NCBI GenBank assembly: GCA_048058975.1
Contig: JBLLNP010000004.1
Span: 28,774-92,773 of the forward strand
Direction: 5' to 3'
DNA: 64,000 nucleotides
Origin: RHLJ01 sp048058975
Lineage (GTDB): Bacteria; Bacteroidota; Rhodothermia; Balneolales; Balneolaceae
Shown: one piece after another, positions 9,352 to 17,180 of the stretch
Position numbering within the stretch: the first letter of the stretch is position 1
How the letters are laid out: the number at the start of each line of letters is the position of its first letter
Notes under the pieces: generated by a model
Told to the model about the DNA's origin: nothing
The model's input: the letters and a program-made list of their open reading frames with translations, nothing else
Databases searched by the model: none
Translations under genes and position numbers: made by a program

Positions 9352-10698
9352 ATGCAATATACTAAGTCAATAACACCGGAGAACGTCCGGTCAATCTTGA
9401 GCAAACATCTACTAACCGACGGATATGATATCGTATTAGACCTACACAAAAGTGAAGGAGCATATTTATACGATTCAAAACATGACAAGAGATATCTCGA
9501 TTTCTTTACGTTCTTTGCTTCCAACCCTTTAGGGATGAATCATCCCAAAATTGCTCAGGACCAAGAATTTGTGACCAAATTAGGCCGTGTAGCTATAAAT
9601 AAACCTTCTAATTCAGATATTTATACTGAGGAAATGGCGGAGTTTGTAGACGCCTTCGGCAGAATAGCCGTTCCTGACTATCTTCCACATTCTTTCTTTA
9701 TTGCAGGTGGGGCATTAGCTGTAGAAAATGCGATGAAAGTTGCCTTCGACTGGAAAGTTCAGAAAAATTTCCAAAAAGGGTATCGTGAAGAAAAGGGCCA
9801 TAAAGTCCTTCATTTTGAGAAAGCATTCCATGGAAGGTCTGGCTATACTCTTTCTGTTACCAACACGGTATATAATAAGGTAAAGTACTTTCCTAAGTTT
9901 GATTGGCCCAGAGTAATCAGCCCCGCTATGGAATATCCTTCTACTCCCGATCGTGTGGCTGAGGTTAAAAAGCAGGAATATCTGGCTATTGCCCAGGCTG
10001 AGCGGTATTTCGAAATATATAAAGACGACATTGCCTGTATTCTAATCGAGCCGATCCAAGGAGAAGGTGGAGATCGTCACTTTCGTACTCAGTTCCATGA
10101 GGCGCTTCGCCAACTGGCTGATAAATACGAAGCTCTTCTTATTTATGATGAGGTTCAAACGGGTGTTGGAATGACAGGAAAATTCTGGGCACACGAACAT
10201 TATGTTCAACCAGATATCATTTCCTTTGGAAAGAAGGCGCAAGTTTGTGGAATCCTGGCCGGACCTCGCGTGGATGAAGTGGAAACCAATTGCTTCAATG
10301 TTTCTTCACGAATCAACTCGACCTGGGGAGGAAATTTGGTGGATATGGTTCGTTTTGGGCGAATCCTGAGTATCATTGAGGAAGACAATTTGGTAGAAAA
10401 TGCAGCCACGGTTGGTAACTACCTTCAAACCCGGTTAGAAGCTTTTGCTGATCAATATGAACACATGACTAATCCGCGTGGGAAAGGACTATTTTGTGCC
10501 ATCGATCTCCCAGACTCACATTCAAGAAATGCAGTAATAAAAGAATGTGTAAGCAATGGCTTGATGATTCTAGCTTGCGGTGATAGAACGGTTCGTTTCC
10601 GTCCACCGCTTACTATTACTACCGAGCAGATTGATGAAGGCTTAGATATTCTGGAAAAAGCATACAAAACCGGAATGGAAAAGTGCCCTGTTATATAG
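9352..10698 (+). CDS. lat: L-lysine 6-transaminase
   Basis: A 448-residue class III aminotransferase of the lysine epsilon-aminotransferase type. It converts L-lysine and 2-oxoglutarate to 2-aminoadipate 6-semialdehyde and glutamate, the first step of lysine degradation in this family. Supporting features are FTFFASNPLGMNHP near the N-terminus, AFHGRSGYTLS, LIEPIQGEGGD, YDEVQTGVGMTG, and the lysine segment SFGKKAQVCG (PLP lysine at K294 or K295), which differs from the RocD-type GKALSGG and is characteristic of LAT. Length matches the family. It stands alone with a 224-bp upstream gap from the divergent propeller gene. Neighbouring rocD suggests this region handles diamino acids. Confidence 0.9.
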   Translation: MQYTKSITPENVRSILSKHLLTDGYDIVLDLHKSEGAYLYDSKHDKRYLDFFTFFASNPLGMNHPKIAQDQEFVTKLGRVAINKPSNSDIYTEEMAEFVDAFGRIAVPDYLPHSFFIAGGALAVENAMKVAFDWKVQKNFQKGYREEKGHKVLHFEKAFHGRSGYTLSVTNTVYNKVKYFPKFDWPRVISPAMEYPSTPDRVAEVKKQEYLAIAQAERYFEIYKDDIACILIEPIQGEGGDRHFRTQFHEALRQLADKYEALLIYDEVQTGVGMTGKFWAHEHYVQPDIISFGKKAQVCGILAGPRVDEVETNCFNVSSRINSTWGGNLVDMVRFGRILSIIEEDNLVENAATVGNYLQTRLEAFADQYEHMTNPRGKGLFCAIDLPDSHSRNAVIKECVSNGLMILACGDRTVRFRPPLTITTEQIDEGLDILEKAYKTGMEKCPVI

Positions 10699-10707
10699 AT
10701 AAATAAC

Positions 10708-10815
10708 GTCATCCCGGACTTGATCCGGGATCTTAAGAAGGGTTTTGATTTTGAAATTTGTAAACTAATACCGTTTCTAAACTTCACAAAGATCCTGAAA
10801 CGAGTTCAGGATGAC
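10708..10815. repeat. Dispersed palindromic intergenic repeat, copy A
   Basis: The left arm, starting GTCATCCCGGACTTGATCC, is itself a hairpin, and the right arm (GATCCTGAAACGAGTTCAGG then ATGAC) is the inverted counterpart. Together they frame about 55 bp of AT-rich spacer. Related elements occur at 21970-22077, 53914-54004 and, as a remnant, 23403-23428. It sits between convergent genes. Confidence 0.8.
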
Positions 10816-10836
10816 CTATTTTTTAAAAAGCCTACT

Positions 10837-11556
10837 TTAAACTAACTGATGACTCTCAGGCTGCATTACAATTTCATTTACTACTGCAGTTCCGGGAGCC
10901 ATTACGGCTGAAAGAACAGATCGTGCCACATCTTTTGGATTGAGCATCATTTCTTTTTTAACGCGCATTCCAACTCGTTCATCATCCCAGAATGGGGTAT
11001 CAACCCCGCCCAGATAAAAGAGCGTAAATTTCACTTTTTCTCTCTTTAGTTCTTCAACCAGGGCTTTTGTAAATCCTTGTACAGCAAATTTTGTTGCTGC
11101 ATAAATAGAAGCATTTTTCATCACATATTTACCCATTGTACCGGGAAACATAATTACATTGGTGGGTTCATCCTCCTTCATATGCTTCATAACGATTTGG
11201 GTGACCAGAAAAGTCCCGAAAACGTTTACATCAATTACTTCCTTAGCATCTTTTGGGTCAATTTCTTTGAATGGTTGTATCAGTCCTTGTCCAAATGCAT
11301 TAACCAACACATCTATTTTACCAAGGCTGCTCTCCACTTCTGAAGCCATATTTGAAACAGAAGCTGGGTCGGTCACATCTACAGCAATAGCGTAAGCGTC
11401 TCCCCCTTTCTCATTTATTTCTTTAGCTACTTCTTCTGCTTTGGATTTATTTCTTGCAGCGAGTACTACTTTTGCTCCTGCCCCTGCTAATTCTTTTGCT
11501 GTTGCTGAACCAATTCCTCCTGAACCGCCAACAATAAGTACGATTTTCCCTTTCAT
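10837..11556 (-). CDS. SDR-family NAD(P)-dependent oxidoreductase
   Basis: A 239-residue short-chain dehydrogenase/reductase. The Rossmann nucleotide-binding loop is GGSGGIG (residues 10-16), with an acidic NVxD-like DVTDP segment, the NAFG equivalent of the NNAG motif, and the catalytic YAATK (YxxxK). Arg-Asn (AARNKSK) after the second strand suggests NADP preference, which is inference. The substrate is unknown. It is transcribed on the minus strand, 65 bp downstream of purL, and could be cotranscribed with it. Confidence 0.88.
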   Translation of the reverse strand: MKGKIVLIVGGSGGIGSATAKELAGAGAKVVLAARNKSKAEEVAKEINEKGGDAYAIAVDVTDPASVSNMASEVESSLGKIDVLVNAFGQGLIQPFKEIDPKDAKEVIDVNVFGTFLVTQIVMKHMKEDEPTNVIMFPGTMGKYVMKNASIYAATKFAVQGFTKALVEELKREKVKFTLFYLGGVDTPFWDDERVGMRVKKEMMLNPKDVARSVLSAVMAPGTAVVNEIVMQPESHQLV

Positions 11557-11621
11557 GCTCCGTATGTCTTTCTTAATGAATAGTCACACGAATAAATGCT
11601 TAGAAGTACAGAGTTCGTTCC

Positions 11622-13847
11622 TTAAACCTCCATCGCATTAGGAATTACGCTTTCGTAGATCTCTTTCATTTCAGAAACTTCGAGCTCTCCAATTCCTTTA
11701 ATACTAAGCGATGTTCCACTTACCTGACCAAGATTTACGACCGGTACACCCGCATCTTTGAAATGAGTGAGTACGTTTTTAGCAGCTTTTGGAGAAACGG
11801 TAATCACAACGCCGGATTGCGCCTCGCTGAATAGAACTTCATGCATGTTGCCAGAGAGTGAATTAATATCGATTGTTGCACCCAACCCTCCATAGATAGC
11901 CATTTCAGCTAAGGTAATGACCAGTCCACCATCTGAGATGTCATGAGCAGCTGTGATAAAGCCTGCTTTTATTGCTGCGAGTAGTGATTCTTGTAACTTC
12001 ACTTCAAACGGGATATCCAATTCCGGAGAATCACCAGTTGTAAGTCCGTGAATTACTTTTAAATATTCACTTGCACCAAGTCCCTTTCTATCCGCACCGA
12101 TATACAGCACAATATCATCCTCATTCTTGAATGCCGGAGTTGTAGTATGATTCTCTACATCTTCAATTAAGCCTAACATTCCAATGATGGGTGATGGAAA
12201 GATCGCCGCATTGGGATTTTCGTTATAAAAACTCACGTTCCCTCCGGTAACCGGGGTATTCAATGCTCGGCAGGCATCTCCCATTCCCGCTAAAGCTTCT
12301 TTGAATGTCCAGTACACTTCCGGTTTATAAGGATTTCCAAAGTTCAGGCAGTTAGTAATCGCCAGAGGCTGACCACCGGAACAAACTACGTTTCTTGCAG
12401 ATTCAACGACTGCAATTTGTCCGCCACGACGAGGATTCAAATACACATAGCGACCATTACAGTCTGTTTTTGCTACCAGTCCTCTTTTAGTTCCTTTTAT
12501 TCTGATGACTCCCGAATCTGAAGCTCCCGGTGCAGTTACCGTGTTGGTTCTTACTGTGGTATCATATTGCTCATGCACCCATTTTTTCGAAGCGATATTA
12601 GGAGAGTTCAACAACTTTTTAATGGTATCGATGTGATCATCAGGATGATCTAAAGAATCGATATCAAAATTCTGAGTTTGTTCGAGATAAGAAGGTTTCC
12701 TTGTTTCACGAATATATTGGGGCGCTCCACCTCCCAATACCAAATGCTCTGCAGGGATTTCTGCTTTCACTTCCCCTTCTTTCATGTAAGTAACTTTATC
12801 ACCCTCTACCACTTCGCCAATTACTACGCCATGTAGATCCCACTTTTCATATATGTCGATTATTTCCTGCTCTCGGCCTTTTTCAGCCACAATAAGCATC
12901 CGCTCCTGACTTTCTGAAAGAAGTAATTCATAAGCTGTCATACCATCTTCACGCGCAGGTACTTTATCAAGGTCAACCAACATGCCCTGACCACCTTTGG
13001 CTGTCATCTCGCTGGTTGAGCAGGCGATTCCTGCGGCTCCCATATCCTGCATGCCAACAACAGCTCCGGTTTTTAGTGCTTCCAAACTTGCTTCCAATAA
13101 CAGCTTCTCAGTAAAAGGATCTCCTACCTGAACACTTGGGCGTTTTGCTTCACTTTCTTCGCTGATTTCTTCTGAGGCAAAAGTTGCACCATGAATACCG
13201 TCCCTACCTGTACTCGCACCTACAATAATCACCGGATTTCCTATTCCTTCAGCAATAGCAGACGCTGTTTCCCCTGCTTTCACAATCCCGATACTCATCG
13301 CATTTACAAGTGGATTGCCTTCATAACTCTCATCAAAATAGACTTCCCCGGCAATTACGGGAACACCGAATGAATTTCCATAATCACCGATACCACGAAC
13401 TACTCCATCAAGCAAAAAGCGAACACGCGGCTCATCCATACTTCCAAAACGGAGAGAGTTTAAACTGGCAATTGGTCTAGCTCCCATGGTAAAAATATCT
13501 CTATGGATTCCACCTACACCTGTTGCAGCCCCTTGATAAGGTTCTACCGCAGATGGGTGGTTATGACTTTCAATTTTAAAAGCACAACCAAGTCCATCTC
13601 CAATATCAACCAACCCGGCATTTTCTTCACCGGCTCCTACCAAAAGATGCTCTCCTTCTCTTGGCAATTTTTTTAATTCAACAATGGAATTTTTGTACGA
13701 GCAGTGCTCACTCCACATCACCGAATAAACACCTAGCTCTGTAAAGGTAGGCACCCTGTCAAGCCGGGTTTTAATCATTTCAAATTCTTCTTCGTTTAGT
13801 CCGTGTTCGAGGGCGAGTTCGAGAGTTACTTCCGGTTCGTGGGCCAT
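11622..13847 (-). CDS. purL: Phosphoribosylformylglycinamidine synthase subunit PurL
   Basis: A 741-residue small-type PurL, the ATP-dependent synthetase subunit that makes FGAM from FGAR in purine biosynthesis, using ammonia supplied by PurQ and PurS in this architecture. Visible are the N-terminal SEHCSYKNS, the ATP/metal motif ESHNHPSAVEPYQGAATGVGG (split here: ESHNHPSAVEP then YQGAATG), GGNVSFYNE and AHDISDGGL near the C-terminus. Length fits the PurSQL type, not the 1300-residue fused enzyme. purQ and purS are not in the window. The start ATG lies 75 bp from a pair of DnaA-box-like 9-mers. Confidence 0.95.
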   Translation of the reverse strand: MAHEPEVTLELALEHGLNEEEFEMIKTRLDRVPTFTELGVYSVMWSEHCSYKNSIVELKKLPREGEHLLVGAGEENAGLVDIGDGLGCAFKIESHNHPSAVEPYQGAATGVGGIHRDIFTMGARPIASLNSLRFGSMDEPRVRFLLDGVVRGIGDYGNSFGVPVIAGEVYFDESYEGNPLVNAMSIGIVKAGETASAIAEGIGNPVIIVGASTGRDGIHGATFASEEISEESEAKRPSVQVGDPFTEKLLLEASLEALKTGAVVGMQDMGAAGIACSTSEMTAKGGQGMLVDLDKVPAREDGMTAYELLLSESQERMLIVAEKGREQEIIDIYEKWDLHGVVIGEVVEGDKVTYMKEGEVKAEIPAEHLVLGGGAPQYIRETRKPSYLEQTQNFDIDSLDHPDDHIDTIKKLLNSPNIASKKWVHEQYDTTVRTNTVTAPGASDSGVIRIKGTKRGLVAKTDCNGRYVYLNPRRGGQIAVVESARNVVCSGGQPLAITNCLNFGNPYKPEVYWTFKEALAGMGDACRALNTPVTGGNVSFYNENPNAAIFPSPIIGMLGLIEDVENHTTTPAFKNEDDIVLYIGADRKGLGASEYLKVIHGLTTGDSPELDIPFEVKLQESLLAAIKAGFITAAHDISDGGLVITLAEMAIYGGLGATIDINSLSGNMHEVLFSEAQSGVVITVSPKAAKNVLTHFKDAGVPVVNLGQVSGTSLSIKGIGELEVSEMKEIYESVIPNAMEV

Positions 13848-13922
13848 GAATTATTTTGAATAGTGAGTTGAAATTCAGAGAGGCTTAAAAGTACGAGGAT
13901 TTTCGAAAAGATGAGGAAGATG

Positions 13923-13945
13923 TTTTCCACAGAAATTGTGGATAA
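13923..13945. promoter_or_regulatory. Two inverted DnaA-box-like 9-mers upstream of purL
   Basis: TTTTCCACA (13923-13931, plus strand) matches the relaxed box TTWTNCACA, and TGTGGATAA (13937-13945) is the exact reverse complement of TTATCCACA. They are head-to-head with 5 bases between. No other origin features are nearby, so this is at most a DnaA-responsive promoter site. Confidence 0.35.
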
Positions 13946-14050
13946 GATACACTACCAACTTCTCTCAAAACCTTATGCAGTCATCCTTATAAAACATCAG
14001 AAAAATTGGTAAAGTGTTATTTCCTGATTGCATCTAAATCTTAACTTTCT

Positions 14051-14092
14051 TAAAATCTAATATTGATATTAGAATATAAATATTAGATTTTA
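14051..14092. promoter_or_regulatory. Operator-like inverted repeat before the Rrf2 gene
   Basis: TAAAATCTAATATT (14051-14064) and AATATTAGATTTTA (14079-14092) are a perfect 14-bp inverted repeat. Nested inside, TCTAATAT-TG-ATATTAGA (14056-14073) is another perfect palindrome, so three ATATTAGA half-sites are present within 40 bp. It ends 12 bp before ATG 14104 and is probably the autoregulatory site of the Rrf2 protein controlling the oxidase operon. Confidence 0.6.
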
Positions 14093-14103
14093 AATCATTG
14101 TTT

Positions 14104-14559
14104 ATGAAGCTTGTTTCACAAGGTGCTCAATATGCAATATCGGCAATAATCGCTATTTCTAAACATCCACATGATGTTATTTCTGCATCAGAGCTTTCGC
14201 GATCTTTAAATTGTCCCGCAGCTTATCTCTCTCAAATTCTTGCAAAACTTAAAGCCCCGGGAATACTTGGCTCTCAGCGGGGACTTAATGGTGGAGTTTT
14301 CCTGGCCCGTCCTCTCAAAAACATTTCGATATATGATGTAATTGCCGCTATTGATGGGGAATCTTTCTTTTCTTCCTGTTTTATGGGAATTGAAGGATGT
14401 GGACATATCGAGCCCTGCCCTTTCCATAACTTCTGGTCTGCTAAACGAAACGAAATTAAACAGTGGTTACAAGAAACTTCGTTTGAGGATACTGAAAAAG
14501 TAATGAGTCAGGCCTGGTTTAATGAACGCCTCTCTTTTTCAAATGGAGTTGTGATTTAA
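14104..14559 (+). CDS. Rrf2-family Fe-S transcriptional regulator
   Basis: A 151-residue Rrf2 (IscR/NsrR-like) regulator: N-terminal winged helix (SASELSRSLNCPAAYLSQIL..., GLNGGVFLARP) followed by three cysteines, C92, C99 and C105, at the spacing used to hold an Fe-S cluster in this family. It therefore probably senses oxygen, NO or Fe-S status. It is the first gene of the cbb3 oxidase locus, and its stop overlaps the start of ccoI (TAATG). An operator-like inverted repeat lies just upstream. ATG 14104 is chosen over the TTG six bases earlier because the sequence then begins MKLVSQGAQYA as in relatives. Confidence 0.9.
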   Translation: MKLVSQGAQYAISAIIAISKHPHDVISASELSRSLNCPAAYLSQILAKLKAPGILGSQRGLNGGVFLARPLKNISIYDVIAAIDGESFFSSCFMGIEGCGHIEPCPFHNFWSAKRNEIKQWLQETSFEDTEKVMSQAWFNERLSFSNGVVI

Positions 14560-17003
14560 TGCAGCAGGCTATCCTCATAGAACAACGTGTTTGTTTTCAT
14601 TGTGGTGAGGATGCAGACCGTGAGGGCTTTGTTTTTGAGGATAAAACATTTTGTTGCGAAGGTTGCCAAACCGTATACAAAATCCTTCACCAAAACGATC
14701 TTTGTACTTACTACAAGCTTGATCAACAGCCTGGAAAAACAATTCATACCGGGATTGAACGAAAGCGTTTCGATTATCTGAAGGATCTGGATGTTCAGCA
14801 TAAACTCATTGATTTCAAGAAAGACACTACCGTTTCCGTCACTTTCTTTGTCCCTAATATCCATTGTACTTCCTGTGTTTGGTTGTTGGAAAACCTCCAT
14901 AATATTGATGAAGGCATACTAAAAGGTACTGTTAATTTTCTGAAGCGTTCGGTTACCCTGGTTTTTGATCAGTCCAAAACCGAACTACGCTCCATTGTTG
15001 AGCTATTAACTACCATTGGTTATGAACCGGATTTAAAGCTTGAGCAGCTAAACGAGAAAAAATCCGGCACTATCGAACGGAATCTATGGCTTAAGCTAGG
15101 TGTGGCTGGTTTTTGTTTCGGAAATATCATGTTATTTAGCTTTCCTGAATATCTGAAGATGGATCAATCGGGTTCTTCTGAAATGTTTGGATATTTTTTC
15201 GGAGGGTTAAACATTATGCTTGCAATACCCGTCTTGTTCTTCAGCGGAATCGATTACCTTAAATCAGCCTGGGCAGCCCTTAGTCAGAAAGGAATCAACC
15301 TGGATGTTCCCATTTCTATCGGAATGCTGGCTCTGTTTGGCAGAAGCTTGTATGAAATTTTAAGCGGTACCGGGGCGGGGTATTTCGACTCTTTTACCGG
15401 TTTTATCTTCTTCCTGTTGATTGGTAAAGTAGTCCAGAAAAAAACCTTTGACCAACTCTCTTTCGACAGAGATTATAAATCCTACCTGCCAATTTCGGTT
15501 ATTCGCATCAAGAAGCTGAAAGAAGAATCCATTCCTGTGAACAAACTTGAGATAGGCGATCACATACTCATCCGAAATCAGGAACTGGTACCCGCAGATT
15601 CTATTAATATGACTGAGTCAATTAATATTGATTACAGCTTCATTACCGGAGAATCTGATCCTGTGACTCTTGCTTGGGGTGAGCAGGTATTTGCAGGCGG
15701 GAAAATCATAGGGCAAACCGCCGAGTTGGTCATCTCTAAAAAAGTAGAGCATAGCTACCTCACACAACTTTGGGAAAATGAATCTTTCAAATCGACCAAA
15801 GAGAAAAACCTGACTTCTTTCGCGGACCGAATCAGCCCCTATTTCACTTTTTCTGTGATCGGAATCGCCCTCATTTCTTTGTTGGTTTGGCTTCAGATTG
15901 CTCCTTCCGAAGCATTTAATATTTTTACGGCAGTGTTGATAGTTGCTTGTCCCTGTGCCTTGGCTCTTTCTACTCCTTTTACACTTGGCTCTACAATTAA
16001 CATACTTGCAGCCAACGGCTTATACCTGAAAAATACGTTTGTAGTAGAACAGCTTTCAAATATAGACGCTCTGGTTTTTGATAAAACAGGAACCATTACT
16101 GATTCTCAAGGTTCTGAAGTAGAATTTAAAGGGCAGAGACTCCGTCCTGACGAAATCCAAATGCTCTCATCAGCACTACAGAACTCATTCCACCCTCTTT
16201 CACAGGCTATTTTTAAATCTTTGAATCATAAAGAATTGATTAAACGAGACTACTTCCACGAAATTCCCGGAAAAGGTGTAATCGCTTCGTACGGGCAAGA
16301 TTGGTTGTATTTCGGAAGCCTTGGTTTTATAAAGGAACAGGTTCCGGAAATGAATACCGAAAATTCTGTTGCATATGAGTCCGGCTCGGTTGTTCATGTT
16401 GCGTTTAATAATCAATACAAAGGCTTCTTTAAAATTTTACACGGGTATAGAAATGGGCTCAAAGACTTATTGACCGATTTAGATGAATCAGGAACTCAAC
16501 TATACCTGCTTTCTGGCGATAATGAAAAAGAAAAGAACTCTTTATTGGGGCTTTTTTCCGGGTGGAAAAAATTACAGTTCAATCAAAGTCCTACTCAAAA
16601 GCTGGAATTTATACAATCCCTGAATGACTCAGGGACTAAAACTGCTATGGTTGGGGATGGCTTGAATGACGCAGGTGCTTTAAAAGCGAGTGATTTCGGA
16701 ATTGCCGTATCAGATAATAAAAGCTCCTTCTCCCCTGCCTGCGATGCTATTATTTCTGCTGAATCTTTAAAATTCCTAAATACGTTTTTCAGATTCAGTA
16801 AATCCTCTTTTAAAACTATCAAAGCAAGCTTCGCGCTTTCGCTAATCTACAATCTAACCGGATTGGGATTTGCAATTACGGGTCATCTTTCGCCCCTTGT
16901 TGCCGCCGTACTTATGCCTTTAAGCTCGGTGACCATCATGGCGTTCACAACCATAACCACGCGGATTTCCGCCAAACAAATGGGACTTAAACTATGGGCG
17001 TAA
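14559..17003 (+). CDS. ccoI: Cu(+)-exporting P1B-type ATPase for cbb3 oxidase assembly
   Basis: An 814-residue heavy-metal P-type ATPase of the CcoI/FixI type, which supplies copper for the cbb3 oxidase. In order: an N-terminal Cys-rich region (CFHCGEDAD..., FCCEGCQTVY), an HMA domain with CTSC at 103-106, transmembrane helices, actuator TGES, the ion-binding CPC at 464-466 in VACPCALALSTPF, the phosphorylated DKTGT at D508, and GDGLNDAGAL. The C-terminal helices end near residue 810. Translation is coupled to the Rrf2 gene (TAATG), and the gene overlaps ccoS by 10 bp. The operon context makes ccoI rather than generic copA the best name. Confidence 0.93.
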   Translation: MQQAILIEQRVCFHCGEDADREGFVFEDKTFCCEGCQTVYKILHQNDLCTYYKLDQQPGKTIHTGIERKRFDYLKDLDVQHKLIDFKKDTTVSVTFFVPNIHCTSCVWLLENLHNIDEGILKGTVNFLKRSVTLVFDQSKTELRSIVELLTTIGYEPDLKLEQLNEKKSGTIERNLWLKLGVAGFCFGNIMLFSFPEYLKMDQSGSSEMFGYFFGGLNIMLAIPVLFFSGIDYLKSAWAALSQKGINLDVPISIGMLALFGRSLYEILSGTGAGYFDSFTGFIFFLLIGKVVQKKTFDQLSFDRDYKSYLPISVIRIKKLKEESIPVNKLEIGDHILIRNQELVPADSINMTESINIDYSFITGESDPVTLAWGEQVFAGGKIIGQTAELVISKKVEHSYLTQLWENESFKSTKEKNLTSFADRISPYFTFSVIGIALISLLVWLQIAPSEAFNIFTAVLIVACPCALALSTPFTLGSTINILAANGLYLKNTFVVEQLSNIDALVFDKTGTITDSQGSEVEFKGQRLRPDEIQMLSSALQNSFHPLSQAIFKSLNHKELIKRDYFHEIPGKGVIASYGQDWLYFGSLGFIKEQVPEMNTENSVAYESGSVVHVAFNNQYKGFFKILHGYRNGLKDLLTDLDESGTQLYLLSGDNEKEKNSLLGLFSGWKKLQFNQSPTQKLEFIQSLNDSGTKTAMVGDGLNDAGALKASDFGIAVSDNKSSFSPACDAIISAESLKFLNTFFRFSKSSFKTIKASFALSLIYNLTGLGFAITGHLSPLVAAVLMPLSSVTIMAFTTITTRISAKQMGLKLWA

Positions 17004-17176
17004 TTGTACTTTTAATTGCTTTCAGCCTTCTGGTTGCACTCATTTTTCTGGGCGCATTCTTCTGGGCAGTTAAAACCGGACAGTTTGATGATCCTCAAAC
17101 TCCCTCTATGCGCATGCTCTTTGATGACAAACCTGTTTCAACAAAAAATAAAACACTAACTAATAAAACTGACTAA
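16994..17176 (+). CDS. ccoS: cbb3-type cytochrome oxidase assembly protein CcoS
   Basis: A 60-residue small membrane protein with one transmembrane helix (about residues 3-25) followed by FFWAVKTGQFDDPQ and a short hydrophilic tail, the CcoS pattern. CcoS is needed for insertion of copper and heme cofactors into the cbb3 oxidase. Its start overlaps the ccoI stop by 10 bp, and ccoN follows 4 bp after its stop. Confidence 0.93.
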   Translation: MGVIVLLIAFSLLVALIFLGAFFWAVKTGQFDDPQTPSMRMLFDDKPVSTKNKTLTNKTD

Positions 17177-17180
17177 AGCC

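Noticed and set aside
13923..13945. DnaA boxes considered as a replication origin
   Set aside because: Only two boxes, no AT-rich unwinding tract array and no dnaA, dnaN or gidA genes nearby.
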